A stretch of DNA of 45,751 nt from Calditrichaceae bacterium (lineage in GTDB: Bacteria > Calditrichota > Calditrichia > Calditrichales > Calditrichaceae), in assembly GCA_016928315.1 (NCBI GenBank), contig JAFGKZ010000040.1, positions 1-45,751 of the forward strand, written 5' to 3'. Made by a program: the position numbers and the translations under genes. The notes below the pieces were generated by a model that was given only the letters and a program-made list of their open reading frames with translations, ran no database searches and was not told the origin of the DNA. This document shows positions 1-8,258 of the stretch, piece after piece (within the stretch, counting starts at the first letter, position 1; each line of letters starts with the position of its first letter).

Positions 1-864
1 CCCTGGCTGAGAGACAGCACACAATATCCTTTAGCTAAAGAATGGGCCCAATATCTGATCGATGCAATCTCGGATGAACCCGGTCTGGCCATGTGGGATG
101 TAATGAATGAACCGGACTGGCCGCCAGCGCGCGATGAAAGGTATTTGAGTAAATTTAAATGCAGCAAATTATTGGCCAATACGTTCCATGAACTCGACCC
201 GAACACGCCTGTCACCATCGGGGCGGCGTTTGTCGACGGGATGATTGAGTTGGCGGATTATGTCGACGTCCTTCAGTTTCATGATTACATGCAAACCCGT
301 GAACAAATCAGAAATAACATCGAAAGAGCAAAAGAATTTGCAGCAAAAGTTAATAAGCCTCTAATCAATGGGGAAATAGGTTGTATTGCCCGCGCCAATC
401 CGTATGATATTACACTTCAGGAACACATGAATGCTAAAGTAGGCTGGTACATTTGGGAACTGATGATTGTCCGTGAAGGATGGGGGAATGTACATGGCGT
501 ATTTTATGAAGACGGGAGCGTTCGTGATCCGTCCATCGCTGCAGCCATTATGGGATTCTTCCGTAAACGTTCGAATGATATTCTTCCATCAGTTCCTGAT
601 AGGGAAGGCTGGATTACCAAGGTGATTGAACAAAGTGATCAATGGCTTAATAATTCTGAAGCAACCTGGACTGATGGATTGGATATTGCTGAGACCGCCG
701 CCCATCTGCTGGAAGCCGGTGAACTGACCGCAATGAGAATTCCACCAACCTGGGAAGTTGAGAGACTGAGAAATGGCCAAGAAAATCAGACTGCGCTGAA
801 AGAGCTTATTATTAAATTCAAAGATCAGTTAGAACCCTTTAAAGTACCACAAGAGAAGAAATAA
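1..864 (+). CDS. GH5-like glycoside hydrolase, C-terminal part (5' end outside the window)
   Basis: The frame is open from base 1, so this is the 3' portion (287 codons plus stop) of a longer gene. Two clan GH-A landmarks are visible when residues are numbered from base 1: WDVMNEPD, with the predicted acid/base Glu at 37, and LINGEIG, with the predicted nucleophile Glu at 125. The spacing and the WYIWELM segment that follows suit a GH5-like (beta/alpha)8 barrel. About 85 further residues form a helical, charged tail of unknown role, with no T9SS sorting motif. The signal peptide and first half of the barrel are missing, so substrate and subfamily cannot be set; neighbours suggest a hemicellulose. 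The next gene starts 28 bases downstream, so the two are probably co-transcribed. GH5-like is the best reading, but another GH-A family is possible. Confidence 0.7.
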   Translation, partial: PWLRDSTQYPLAKEWAQYLIDAISDEPGLAMWDVMNEPDWPPARDERYLSKFKCSKLLANTFHELDPNTPVTIGAAFVDGMIELADYVDVLQFHDYMQTREQIRNNIERAKEFAAKVNKPLINGEIGCIARANPYDITLQEHMNAKVGWYIWELMIVREGWGNVHGVFYEDGSVRDPSIAAAIMGFFRKRSNDILPSVPDREGWITKVIEQSDQWLNNSEATWTDGLDIAETAAHLLEAGELTAMRIPPTWEVERLRNGQENQTALKELIIKFKDQLEPFKVPQEKK

Positions 865-892
865 ACGATTAACTTATTAAGGAGCGTCGCTC

Positions 893-3421
893 ATGAAACC
901 TTTCATTGGCGTTATCAAAAAACACTTATCGCAATGGACTGCCCTGATATGGATTGTGATGTTTGCCGCAGCCGTTTTTGCGGCCGATCCCGGTAAAATT
1001 GTTGTGCAGGCGGACAATCCCGGCGCCAAAATTGACCCCATGTTCTACGGCCTAATGACCGAGGAAATCAATTACTCTTACGAGGGCGGACTCTATGGCG
1101 AATTAATCCAGAACCGCATTTTCCGAAATCCCGTGGGCGCCGGTGTAATTCCCCCAGCCGTAGGAACTAAAGAACCGGGTTTGTTCAGAAGCGAGCATTA
1201 TTCGATGACCGCTTTTTCCTGTAAAATTCCCAATGGCAAATATCTCGTGAAGCTTTACTTTGCAGAGACATACTCTGGTATTGGAGGTCCTGGTGACCGC
1301 GTTTTTTCCTTCAACGTCATGGGACATGAATTCAAGGATTTTGACGTCTGGGCTAAATCCGGTGGTTTCAACCACGCCTATATTGAATCCGTACCCGTTG
1401 AAGTAACCGGGGGTGAACTTCGCATAACTTTTACACCCCAGATCGAAAATCCGGCGATTAAAGCGATAGAGATTATTCCGGATCAAGGATCTTCAGAATC
1501 CACCATACGGATGAGGGCAGGTCAGTCCGAACCGTTTACGGATTCGACAGGTAAGGTGTGGCAGCCGGAAAAGGGATTTATAGGAGGCAGTATAGTCGAC
1601 CATGGTCCAATCGTGGAACCGCCCGGCGACTGGATATCGGGTGTTCCCCACTGGTTTCTCATGACCTCGACCGGCGCCAAGGGCGCCGCCGCTATTGACA
1701 CCACGGATCCCATTAACACCACCGCATTGACCGCCAGTCTGAAGCTCACCATATCGAATGTACCTGACGGTGGACGTGTTGCGGTGGCAAACGATGGGTA
1801 TTGGGGCATTCCTGTCAAACCCGATTGGACCTACCAGTCTTCTTTTTATGCCAAAGGCTCAAAGGGCTTCTCCGGGCAATTGACGGTATCCATCGAGTCC
1901 GGCGACGGCGCAACCGTTTATGCTTTTGCTAAGGTTCCAGCCATCACCGACGCATGGAAACACTACAAAGTCACACTAAAAACAGGGCATGTCACGCCCA
2001 CAGCCGACACCCGTTTCGTGATTGCCGCAGGTTCAAAGGGCGCGGTGAACTTAAATCTCGTCTCGTTGTTCCCGCCGGTATTCATGGAACGCACGGGCGC
2101 TGCATTGGGAGGACGTCCTGTCACCGGTTTCCGGCCGGACATCATGCAGCTTCTTGACGCGATGCATCCGGCGTTCTTGCGTTTTCCCGGCGGCAATTAC
2201 ATCGAAGGATCCAATTTTGAGAATCGTTTCAATTGGAAAGCCATGATCGGACCCTGGGAAGACCGCAGCGGTCACATGAGTCCCTGGGGTTATCAGTCTT
2301 CCGATGGTTTGGGTCTGTTGGAATTTCTCGAATGGTGTGAAGAATTGAATATGGAGCCGGTGGTGGGCGTTTATGCCGGTTTGCACCTCAACGGCGGTCA
2401 TGACGTCCGGACGGGCGATGCGTTGAAACCATTCGTTCAGGATGCGCTCGATGAAATCGAATACATTACCGGCGATGTGACCACCAAATGGGGCGCCCGC
2501 CGGGCTAAGGACGGACACCCGGCCCCCTTCAAACTCAGGTATGTTGAGATTGGGAATGAGGATTTCCTCAACAATGGCGCTGCCTCCTACCGGGGACCGG
2601 AAGGCCGCTTTGCCATGTTCTACAACGCCATCAAAGCGAAATACCCTGATATTCAAGTCATTGCTACGGTCGATCCGCAAGCGCCGCATGATGTGATCGA
2701 CAATCATCACTACATGTCGCCTAACACGGCGATACGTAATGCGCATCTGTATGACAAAGCCGATCGGAATGGCCCTAAGATTTTCGAAGGCGAATGGGCC
2801 TCCCAGGAACCGGGCGTCGCCCGGGGTCTGACGCCTTCCTTCCAATGCGCTTTGTCCGACGCCGCGTTTCTGACCGGTTTGGAGCGGAACGCCGACATCG
2901 TCATCATGAATTGCTATGCTCCGCTGTTTACCCGCGTGAATCCGGGCGGCAGCCAATGGAATACGGACCTGATTGGCTACAACACTTTGACCAGCTTTGG
3001 ATCGCCGTCGTACTACGTTCAAAAAATGTTCTTCAATGCCAAAGGAGACCAGGTCATTCCTGTTGCCCGGATCGTTCCTCAAACAATACCGACTGTCGAA
3101 TCCGCCCAGGAAATTCAACCTAATCCTGAAGAGCCATTGTTTGCATGCGCGAGCAAAGAGAAAGCTTCCGGCGACATCATCCTCAAAGTTGTCAATGTTT
3201 TCGATGTGGATCAAACGATGAGCGTGGAACTGACCGGCGCCAGGATTCATTCCGTTGCGACCGGCGAGGTCATGACGGGTGAGCCTGGGGACATCAACAG
3301 CGTGGATAATCCGTTCCATACGGCGCCCAGACGTTTCATCGTCACGGACGCCAGCGCCAAGTGGAAACACACCTTTCCCGGGAATTCCATTACGGTTATT
3401 CGGTTCAAGACAATGAACTGA
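893..3421 (+). CDS. GH51 alpha-L-arabinofuranosidase with inserted malectin-like region
   Basis: 842 residues; the ATG has AAGGAG just upstream. Residues 1-31 form a signal peptide. Residues 34-78 are the N-terminal GH51 strand region (NPGAKIDPMFYG, GGLYGELIQNR). Residues 87-197 match the C-terminal two-thirds of a malectin-type carbohydrate-binding domain (PNGKYLVKLYFAETY, RVFSFNVMGHEFKDFDV, ENPAIKAIEIIP). Residues 205-240 match the N-terminal part of such a domain (SEPFTDSTGKVW, GFIGGSIVD), but placed after it. A CBM4/9-like sandwich (about 245-398) precedes the catalytic barrel. The predicted acid/base is Glu556 in EIGNED and the nucleophile Glu634 in FEGEW. Members remove arabinofuranose side chains from arabinoxylan or arabinan. 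There is no sorting tail, so a periplasmic or outer-membrane-linked location is likely. The gene is GC-rich compared with the genes downstream of 5.2 kb. Confidence 0.88.
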   Translation: MKPFIGVIKKHLSQWTALIWIVMFAAAVFAADPGKIVVQADNPGAKIDPMFYGLMTEEINYSYEGGLYGELIQNRIFRNPVGAGVIPPAVGTKEPGLFRSEHYSMTAFSCKIPNGKYLVKLYFAETYSGIGGPGDRVFSFNVMGHEFKDFDVWAKSGGFNHAYIESVPVEVTGGELRITFTPQIENPAIKAIEIIPDQGSSESTIRMRAGQSEPFTDSTGKVWQPEKGFIGGSIVDHGPIVEPPGDWISGVPHWFLMTSTGAKGAAAIDTTDPINTTALTASLKLTISNVPDGGRVAVANDGYWGIPVKPDWTYQSSFYAKGSKGFSGQLTVSIESGDGATVYAFAKVPAITDAWKHYKVTLKTGHVTPTADTRFVIAAGSKGAVNLNLVSLFPPVFMERTGAALGGRPVTGFRPDIMQLLDAMHPAFLRFPGGNYIEGSNFENRFNWKAMIGPWEDRSGHMSPWGYQSSDGLGLLEFLEWCEELNMEPVVGVYAGLHLNGGHDVRTGDALKPFVQDALDEIEYITGDVTTKWGARRAKDGHPAPFKLRYVEIGNEDFLNNGAASYRGPEGRFAMFYNAIKAKYPDIQVIATVDPQAPHDVIDNHHYMSPNTAIRNAHLYDKADRNGPKIFEGEWASQEPGVARGLTPSFQCALSDAAFLTGLERNADIVIMNCYAPLFTRVNPGGSQWNTDLIGYNTLTSFGSPSYYVQKMFFNAKGDQVIPVARIVPQTIPTVESAQEIQPNPEEPLFACASKEKASGDIILKVVNVFDVDQTMSVELTGARIHSVATGEVMTGEPGDINSVDNPFHTAPRRFIVTDASAKWKHTFPGNSITVIRFKTMN

Positions 3422-3517
3422 GGATCCTGGCGACGGGATAGGTGATCATCAAGCTTGTCCATGGGGATATCGCATTCAGGAAAATCAATATCAAATTGGA
3501 TTAAAGGGACATTTATT

Positions 3518-5125
3518 ATGAGGAATCATCTTATCATTTTCATGACAGCGTTGATTTTATTAATCCTGCAATTGATACAGGCACAACCAGTGCAAAATCC
3601 CATCATCTGGGCTGATGTACCGGATCCGGCGGTAATACGTGTGGGTGATACCTACTACATGAGCAGCACCACCATGCATATGAGTCCGGGCCTGCCCATC
3701 ATGAAGTCCAAAGATCTGGTCAACTGGGAAATGGTTGGTTATGCCTATGACCGGCTGGTTGAAAATGACGCCATGAACCTGGAAAACGGAAAGAGCGCCT
3801 ACGGCCGCGGCTCCTGGGCCAGTTGTCTGCGTTATCATGACGGAAATTACTATGCGACCACGTTTTCAGCTACCAGCGGACGAACCCATATTTATACCAC
3901 CAAGGATATTGAAAAGGGGAAATGGAACGTATCCTCCTTTGAGCCGTCTCTGCACGATCATACCCTTTTTTTCGATGACGACGGACGCGTTTACATGATC
4001 TATGGCGCCGGAAAACTAACGCTGGTGGAACTGCTTCCCGATCTATCCGGAACCAAACCGGGGGGAATCAATAAAGTCATCATCGAAAACGTCAATTTGC
4101 TGTTTGGCGAAGATGAGGTTGGCGGCTTGAATGGAGAAGGCTCTCAACTGATTAAGGTGAACGGCAAATATTATCTGCTGAACATTGCTTCACCGAGGAG
4201 CCGCTGGTCCCGTTCTGTCCTGATCCACCGGGCTGATAAAATCACCGGACCCTGGGAAGGACGCGTTGCCCTCGAAGACAAGGGCGTGGCCCAGGGCTGT
4301 TTGATTGACACGCCGGAGGGCAAATGGTACGCGATGTTGTTCCAGGATAATGGAGCGGTTGGGCGCAGTCCCTGGCTTATTTCTGTAAAATGGGAGGATA
4401 ACTGGCCCGTTCTCGGTGCGGATGGAAAAGCGTCTGAGACTGTTGATATCAATGACAACATCAAGGGACTTGCCAATATTGTCGCTTCGGATGAATTTGA
4501 CCGGCAGCCGGGTGAACCGCTGCCTTTGGCATGGCAGTGGAATCATAATCCCGATAACCGCTTTTGGTCCATTGGCGGTCGCAAGGGATTTCTTCGTCTG
4601 ACTACCGGGCGGGTAGATAACGATGTGCTCAGCGCCCGCAATATACTGACTCAGAGAACCTTCGGTCCCGTGAGTTCGGCAAATATTAAAATGGATGTCG
4701 CTAATATGAAAGACGGCGACTGTGCAGGTTTAATCGCACTGCAGCGCAGGTATGGTTTTGTCGGCGTTAAGATGGAAGGTGAAAATAAATCGATTGTAAT
4801 GGTTAATGTGCCGCCTGATCAATCCGGTGAACACGGCCGGCCCCCTAAACCCAGTCCACCTGAGGAGGTTGAAAGTATTCCCCTTGAACAATCCATTGTA
4901 TATTTCAAAATCGATTGCGATTTCAGAGACCGCGCGGACAAGGCTTATTTTTATTACAGCTTAAATGGAGAAACGTGGCTGAAGATTGGATCGGTTTTGC
5001 AAATGTCTTATACGATGCCTCATTTTATGGGTTATCGCTTCGGCTTGTTTAATTTTGCGACTAAAACAGCCGGCGGATTGGTAGATTTTGATTACTATCA
5101 TGTCAGCGATAAGATTAATGAGTAA
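3518..5125 (+). CDS. GH43 beta-xylosidase / arabinofuranosidase with C-terminal sandwich domain
   Basis: 535 residues from the ATG at 3518. This start gives a clean signal peptide (residues 1-23, ending QAQ) with AAAGGGA upstream; an in-frame TTG at 3455 would add 21 hydrophilic residues and is rejected. Residues 24-330 form a five-bladed GH43 propeller: general base Asp36 (VPDPAVIR), pKa modulator Asp147 (LHDHTLFF) and general acid Glu207 (LNGEGSQL). Residues about 345-535 form a concanavalin-like C-terminal domain of the GH43_C2 type (SDEFD near its start, then RFWSI and MKDGDCAGL), typical of beta-xylosidases and exo-arabinofuranosidases. There is no T9SS tail, so periplasmic trimming of imported xylo-oligosaccharides is likely. 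It lies 96 bases after the GH51 gene and shares that gene's GC-rich composition. Confidence 0.87.
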   Translation: MRNHLIIFMTALILLILQLIQAQPVQNPIIWADVPDPAVIRVGDTYYMSSTTMHMSPGLPIMKSKDLVNWEMVGYAYDRLVENDAMNLENGKSAYGRGSWASCLRYHDGNYYATTFSATSGRTHIYTTKDIEKGKWNVSSFEPSLHDHTLFFDDDGRVYMIYGAGKLTLVELLPDLSGTKPGGINKVIIENVNLLFGEDEVGGLNGEGSQLIKVNGKYYLLNIASPRSRWSRSVLIHRADKITGPWEGRVALEDKGVAQGCLIDTPEGKWYAMLFQDNGAVGRSPWLISVKWEDNWPVLGADGKASETVDINDNIKGLANIVASDEFDRQPGEPLPLAWQWNHNPDNRFWSIGGRKGFLRLTTGRVDNDVLSARNILTQRTFGPVSSANIKMDVANMKDGDCAGLIALQRRYGFVGVKMEGENKSIVMVNVPPDQSGEHGRPPKPSPPEEVESIPLEQSIVYFKIDCDFRDRADKAYFYYSLNGETWLKIGSVLQMSYTMPHFMGYRFGLFNFATKTAGGLVDFDYYHVSDKINE

Positions 5126-5202
5126 TTAGCAAATTGAATATTTACATTACTAAAAATATAAAAGATTTTATCAAACTATTAAGCTAAGAAAAAGGAATCA
5201 AA

Positions 5203-6330
5203 ATGAACAAGAGAACAAGCATCGTAAGTTTTAGTGTTTTAATGCTGATCTGTCTTACCGGATTTGTATGCGGTCAACCTGGCTGGGGACCGGTCGTAAA
5301 TTCACCGGAAATCAAACCGGATAATACGGTCATCTTCCGGTATCTGGCGCCGGATGCAAAAAAGGTTTTTGTCGATGCACAGTTTCAAAAAGGCCGAGCG
5401 CTCATGATGAAGGACTCATCAGGCGTCTGGAGCGTGACTCTGGGTCCGGTTAAGCCTGACATGTATCCTTATCATTTTATCGTGGATGGCGTACATGTGG
5501 CAGACCCGCGTAATTCTGCAATTTTTCCCAATGAAGGTTTTCGGAACAGTATAGTGGAAATCACCGGTGAAACTCCGCTTGTTCATACCATTCAAAATGT
5601 ACCTCACGGAACGCTTTCTTATCGATATTATCAATCACCGGAACTCGGAACTCGTCCCGTTGTGATCTACACGCCTCCGGGCTATGATAATGATAAAAAT
5701 ATAAAATATCCTGTGCTGTACCTGCTGCATGGCACTACTGATACAGAAGAAACCTGGAGTAAGGTTGGCAGGGCCAATATCATTCTTGATAATCTGATTC
5801 ATCAGGGCAAGGCAGTGCCTATGATCATTGTTATGCCTTACGGCCGCGCCTGGCCGGTTATCAGTAAGCATTCAGGCAGTCTGCGCAATTGGGAAAATCT
5901 ACAGGAATTTAAAAAGGATTTCTTTAACAATCTTGTGCCCTTTGTTGAAAAAAACTACCGTACAATAGCAGACAATGACCATCGGGCTATCGCCGGATTT
6001 TCCGGCGGTGGCGGGACAAGTTTGTATTTCGGATTAAATAATCCTGATATGTTCAGATGGGTTTGCGGTTTTGCGCCGGGTATGCGTGTTGATGAAATCG
6101 ACCGCAACAATGCCGCTGCTTTTGAATATCCCGCAAAAACCAATGAAAATCTAAAATTATTCTGGATAGGCGTTGGCGAAGAAGATTTTACATATCGCGC
6201 TATTAAAGAGTATTTTAAAGTGTTGGATGAGAAGGGCATCAAATACGAGTCCTTCATCTCAGGAGGAGGACATACCTGGATGAACTGCAAACTTTACCTG
6301 TCCATAATTGCACAAAAACTTTTTAAATAA
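5203..6330 (+). CDS. CE1-type esterase with N-terminal CBM48-like domain (feruloyl / acetyl-xylan esterase)
   Basis: 375 residues. The RBS AAAAAGGA precedes the ATG. A signal peptide covers residues 1-24. Residues about 30-120 form an immunoglobulin-like CBM48/E-set domain (TVIFRYLAPDAKKVFV, YPYHFIVDG), the usual N-terminal partner in secreted feruloyl esterases. The alpha/beta-hydrolase follows: oxyanion region LYLLHGTTDTEETW, nucleophile Ser267 in GFSGG, probable Asp328 (GEEDF) and catalytic His357 in GGGHTWMNC. The family cleaves ferulate or acetate esters from arabinoxylan, which would expose the backbone to the GH43, GH51 and xylanase activities encoded alongside. The elbow is G-F-S-G-G rather than the more common G-L-S-M-G. 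Whether the substrate is ferulate or acetate cannot be told from sequence. Confidence 0.86.
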   Translation: MNKRTSIVSFSVLMLICLTGFVCGQPGWGPVVNSPEIKPDNTVIFRYLAPDAKKVFVDAQFQKGRALMMKDSSGVWSVTLGPVKPDMYPYHFIVDGVHVADPRNSAIFPNEGFRNSIVEITGETPLVHTIQNVPHGTLSYRYYQSPELGTRPVVIYTPPGYDNDKNIKYPVLYLLHGTTDTEETWSKVGRANIILDNLIHQGKAVPMIIVMPYGRAWPVISKHSGSLRNWENLQEFKKDFFNNLVPFVEKNYRTIADNDHRAIAGFSGGGGTSLYFGLNNPDMFRWVCGFAPGMRVDEIDRNNAAAFEYPAKTNENLKLFWIGVGEEDFTYRAIKEYFKVLDEKGIKYESFISGGGHTWMNCKLYLSIIAQKLFK

Positions 6331-6340
6331 CAGAGTAATC

Positions 6341-6511
6341 ATGAGCCGAATATTGTTACCTGCAAATTCTGCATCGGGTCAACAGTGGAATACTTATGCC
6401 GAAGGCTATTACACAGCAGGATATCCTGTTGGGCTTTTTACATACGCACCAAATATATCATTGCTTCATGAAACCGACGGCATGGTAACCGGCGCTCATG
6501 GCAGCGCTTAA
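6341..6511 (+). other. small unassigned open frame between the esterase and GH51, possible gene remnant
   Basis: A 56-codon frame starts at an ATG 10 bases after the esterase stop and ends 28 bases before the GH51 start codon. The peptide looks protein-like (EGYYTAGYPVGLFTYAPN, then HETDGMVTGAHGS) rather than random, yet has no signal peptide or recognised domain and only a weak ribosome site. It may be the C-terminal remnant of a deleted gene, a short real protein, or chance. I do not recognise it. Confidence 0.22.
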
Positions 6512-6539
6512 CCTATTATTAAATCACGGAGATATCATC

Positions 6540-8069
6540 ATGAAAAAAATAATCATTACTTTACTAATTACTCTTTCTTGTACGGCTTTTGCACAAGATG
6601 CAAAAATCAAAATTGATACGGAAAGAATTATCGGAGAGATTGATCCGAAGATATACGGCGTTTTTATGGAGCCCATCAATTTCAGCGGCAGAAGAATGGG
6701 GTTGCCTGATACAGCTATGTTCAGCACCCTGTATGGGCCGTTATATGATCCTTCCTCACCGCTTGCCAATGAAGACGGATTCCGGAAAGATTACATCGAC
6801 GCGATGAAAGAGCTTAAAATAACCAATATGCGCTGGCCGGGCGGTAATTTTGTAATGGGTTATGACTGGCAGGATGGCATCGGGCCAAAAGATCAGCGTC
6901 CAATGCGAATTAATCTGGCTTGGGGGGGTATTGAAAGTAATCATGTCGGAACCGATGAATGGTTCGCATTGAACAAGGCTATGGGCAGTGAAAATATTGT
7001 TTGCGTCAATCTTGGCCTGGCTACCATACTCGATGCTGCCTATTGGGTCGAATACTGCAATTATAAAAAAGGGACATACTATTCTGATCTGCGTATCAAA
7101 TATGGGCATCCCGAACCGTACGGCGTTAAGATCTGGGATCTGGGCAATGAAGTTGACGGCGAGCCCTGGGAACTGGGATATAAAAATGCCGATGACTATG
7201 TCAAGATCGCAAGAGAAGCTGCCAAAGCGATGCGTGCGGTCGACAAATCGATCAAACTGGTGGCTTCCGGTTCTTCCTATTATGAAGATACCGGCAAATG
7301 GATTGAGTGGAACAAAAAAGTATTGGCGGGACTTGGAGATAAAATCGATTATATTTCAATTCACCGTTACTGGGAAAGATCAAACGATTATTATACATTC
7401 ATGGGACAGAGCGCTATTGATTTTGAGGAAAAAATTATAATTCCTTCCGCTCAAATAAAAACTATATCCGCAATGAAAGGTTTTAAAAATCCAATCTATA
7501 TTTCGTTTGATGAGTGGGGTATCCGGGGGATGAATTTTCGGTCCGTTCTGCCAACGGCTCAGTGTTTAAATGCATTTATCCGTCATGCCGATGTTGTTAA
7601 AATGGCCAACCTTACCTTAATGACTTCTTTGTTAAGTACGGATAGCGAGAAAGGGACTTTTAAAAGTCCGTTGTTCTACACATTTAAATTATTCTCCAAC
7701 AATTGTCTCGGCAATTCCATCAATACCTATGTTGAATGTGATACTTTTAATACAGAAAAAACAAAAGGTATTCCATTTTTGGATGTCACCGCCGTTTACT
7801 CTGAAAAGACCAATACCGTTTATATCAATGTGGTGAACAGGCATAAGGATGAAACCATCAAGGCAGAAATTCAAAGTGTTTCGGGTAATTTTACTGGCAA
7901 AGCGCAGACCCGTCTTATGAATGTCGAATCTCTTGAGGAACCTTTTAAATTTGATAAACAGGATAATTATAAGCCTGTTATAAAAGAAATCAAAACAAAT
8001 GGTGAGAAATTAACGTGTTCCTTCCCGGCTCATTCTTTCACACAGATTAAAATCAAAGTGAATAAGTAA
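6540..8069 (+). CDS. GH51 alpha-L-arabinofuranosidase, compact form
   Basis: 509 residues from the ATG at 6540, preceded by CGGAGAT and followed by a standard signal peptide (MKKIIITLLITL...AFAQ). An in-frame upstream start at 6498 would put 14 extra residues ahead of the signal peptide and is rejected. The protein is a single GH51 catalytic unit with a C-terminal beta-sandwich and no carbohydrate-binding insertion, unlike the first GH51 gene. Predicted acid/base is Glu204 in DLGNEVDG and nucleophile Glu325 in SFDEWG; RWPGGNFV is the usual barrel-strand motif. The expected role is hydrolysis of terminal alpha-L-arabinofuranosyl residues from oligosaccharides, probably in the periplasm because no T9SS tail is present. 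Two divergent GH51s in one locus suggest different linkage or chain-length preferences. Confidence 0.9.
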   Translation: MKKIIITLLITLSCTAFAQDAKIKIDTERIIGEIDPKIYGVFMEPINFSGRRMGLPDTAMFSTLYGPLYDPSSPLANEDGFRKDYIDAMKELKITNMRWPGGNFVMGYDWQDGIGPKDQRPMRINLAWGGIESNHVGTDEWFALNKAMGSENIVCVNLGLATILDAAYWVEYCNYKKGTYYSDLRIKYGHPEPYGVKIWDLGNEVDGEPWELGYKNADDYVKIAREAAKAMRAVDKSIKLVASGSSYYEDTGKWIEWNKKVLAGLGDKIDYISIHRYWERSNDYYTFMGQSAIDFEEKIIIPSAQIKTISAMKGFKNPIYISFDEWGIRGMNFRSVLPTAQCLNAFIRHADVVKMANLTLMTSLLSTDSEKGTFKSPLFYTFKLFSNNCLGNSINTYVECDTFNTEKTKGIPFLDVTAVYSEKTNTVYINVVNRHKDETIKAEIQSVSGNFTGKAQTRLMNVESLEEPFKFDKQDNYKPVIKEIKTNGEKLTCSFPAHSFTQIKIKVNK

Positions 8070-8229
8070 ATAGAATGATTTTTTTAATTGGCAATATGTC
8101 ATTAATACTATACCGTATTCAGATTTTAAAATTTTAAGCGATTGGGGCGAATATTTTAATTTTGATTGTCTTTACAGGAATCTTATTTTATGCATTATGA
8201 ACATTCGCTCATATTGAAAAGATGCTGAA

Positions 8230-8246
8230 AATATTGATTCAATATT
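8230..8246. promoter_or_regulatory. perfect 17-bp palindrome upstream of the xylR-type gene
   Basis: AATATTGA-T-TCAATATT is an exact inverted repeat around a single T, ending 12 bases before the regulator's start codon. Its size and position suit a dimer-binding operator, perhaps for autoregulation, though it also overlaps the ribosome-binding region. I saw no second copy in the window. Binding is inferred only. Confidence 0.4.
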
Positions 8247-8258
8247 GATTAAAGACTT

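Noticed and set aside
2051-3370. 439-codon open frame on the minus strand inside the first GH51 gene
   Set aside because: It lies wholly antisense to a gene with clear catalytic motifs, has no domain, signal or ribosome site, and is explained by the GC-rich composition.
3455-3517. Upstream TTG start for the GH43 gene
   Set aside because: It puts 21 hydrophilic residues before a textbook signal peptide; the ATG at 3518 has its own ribosome site.
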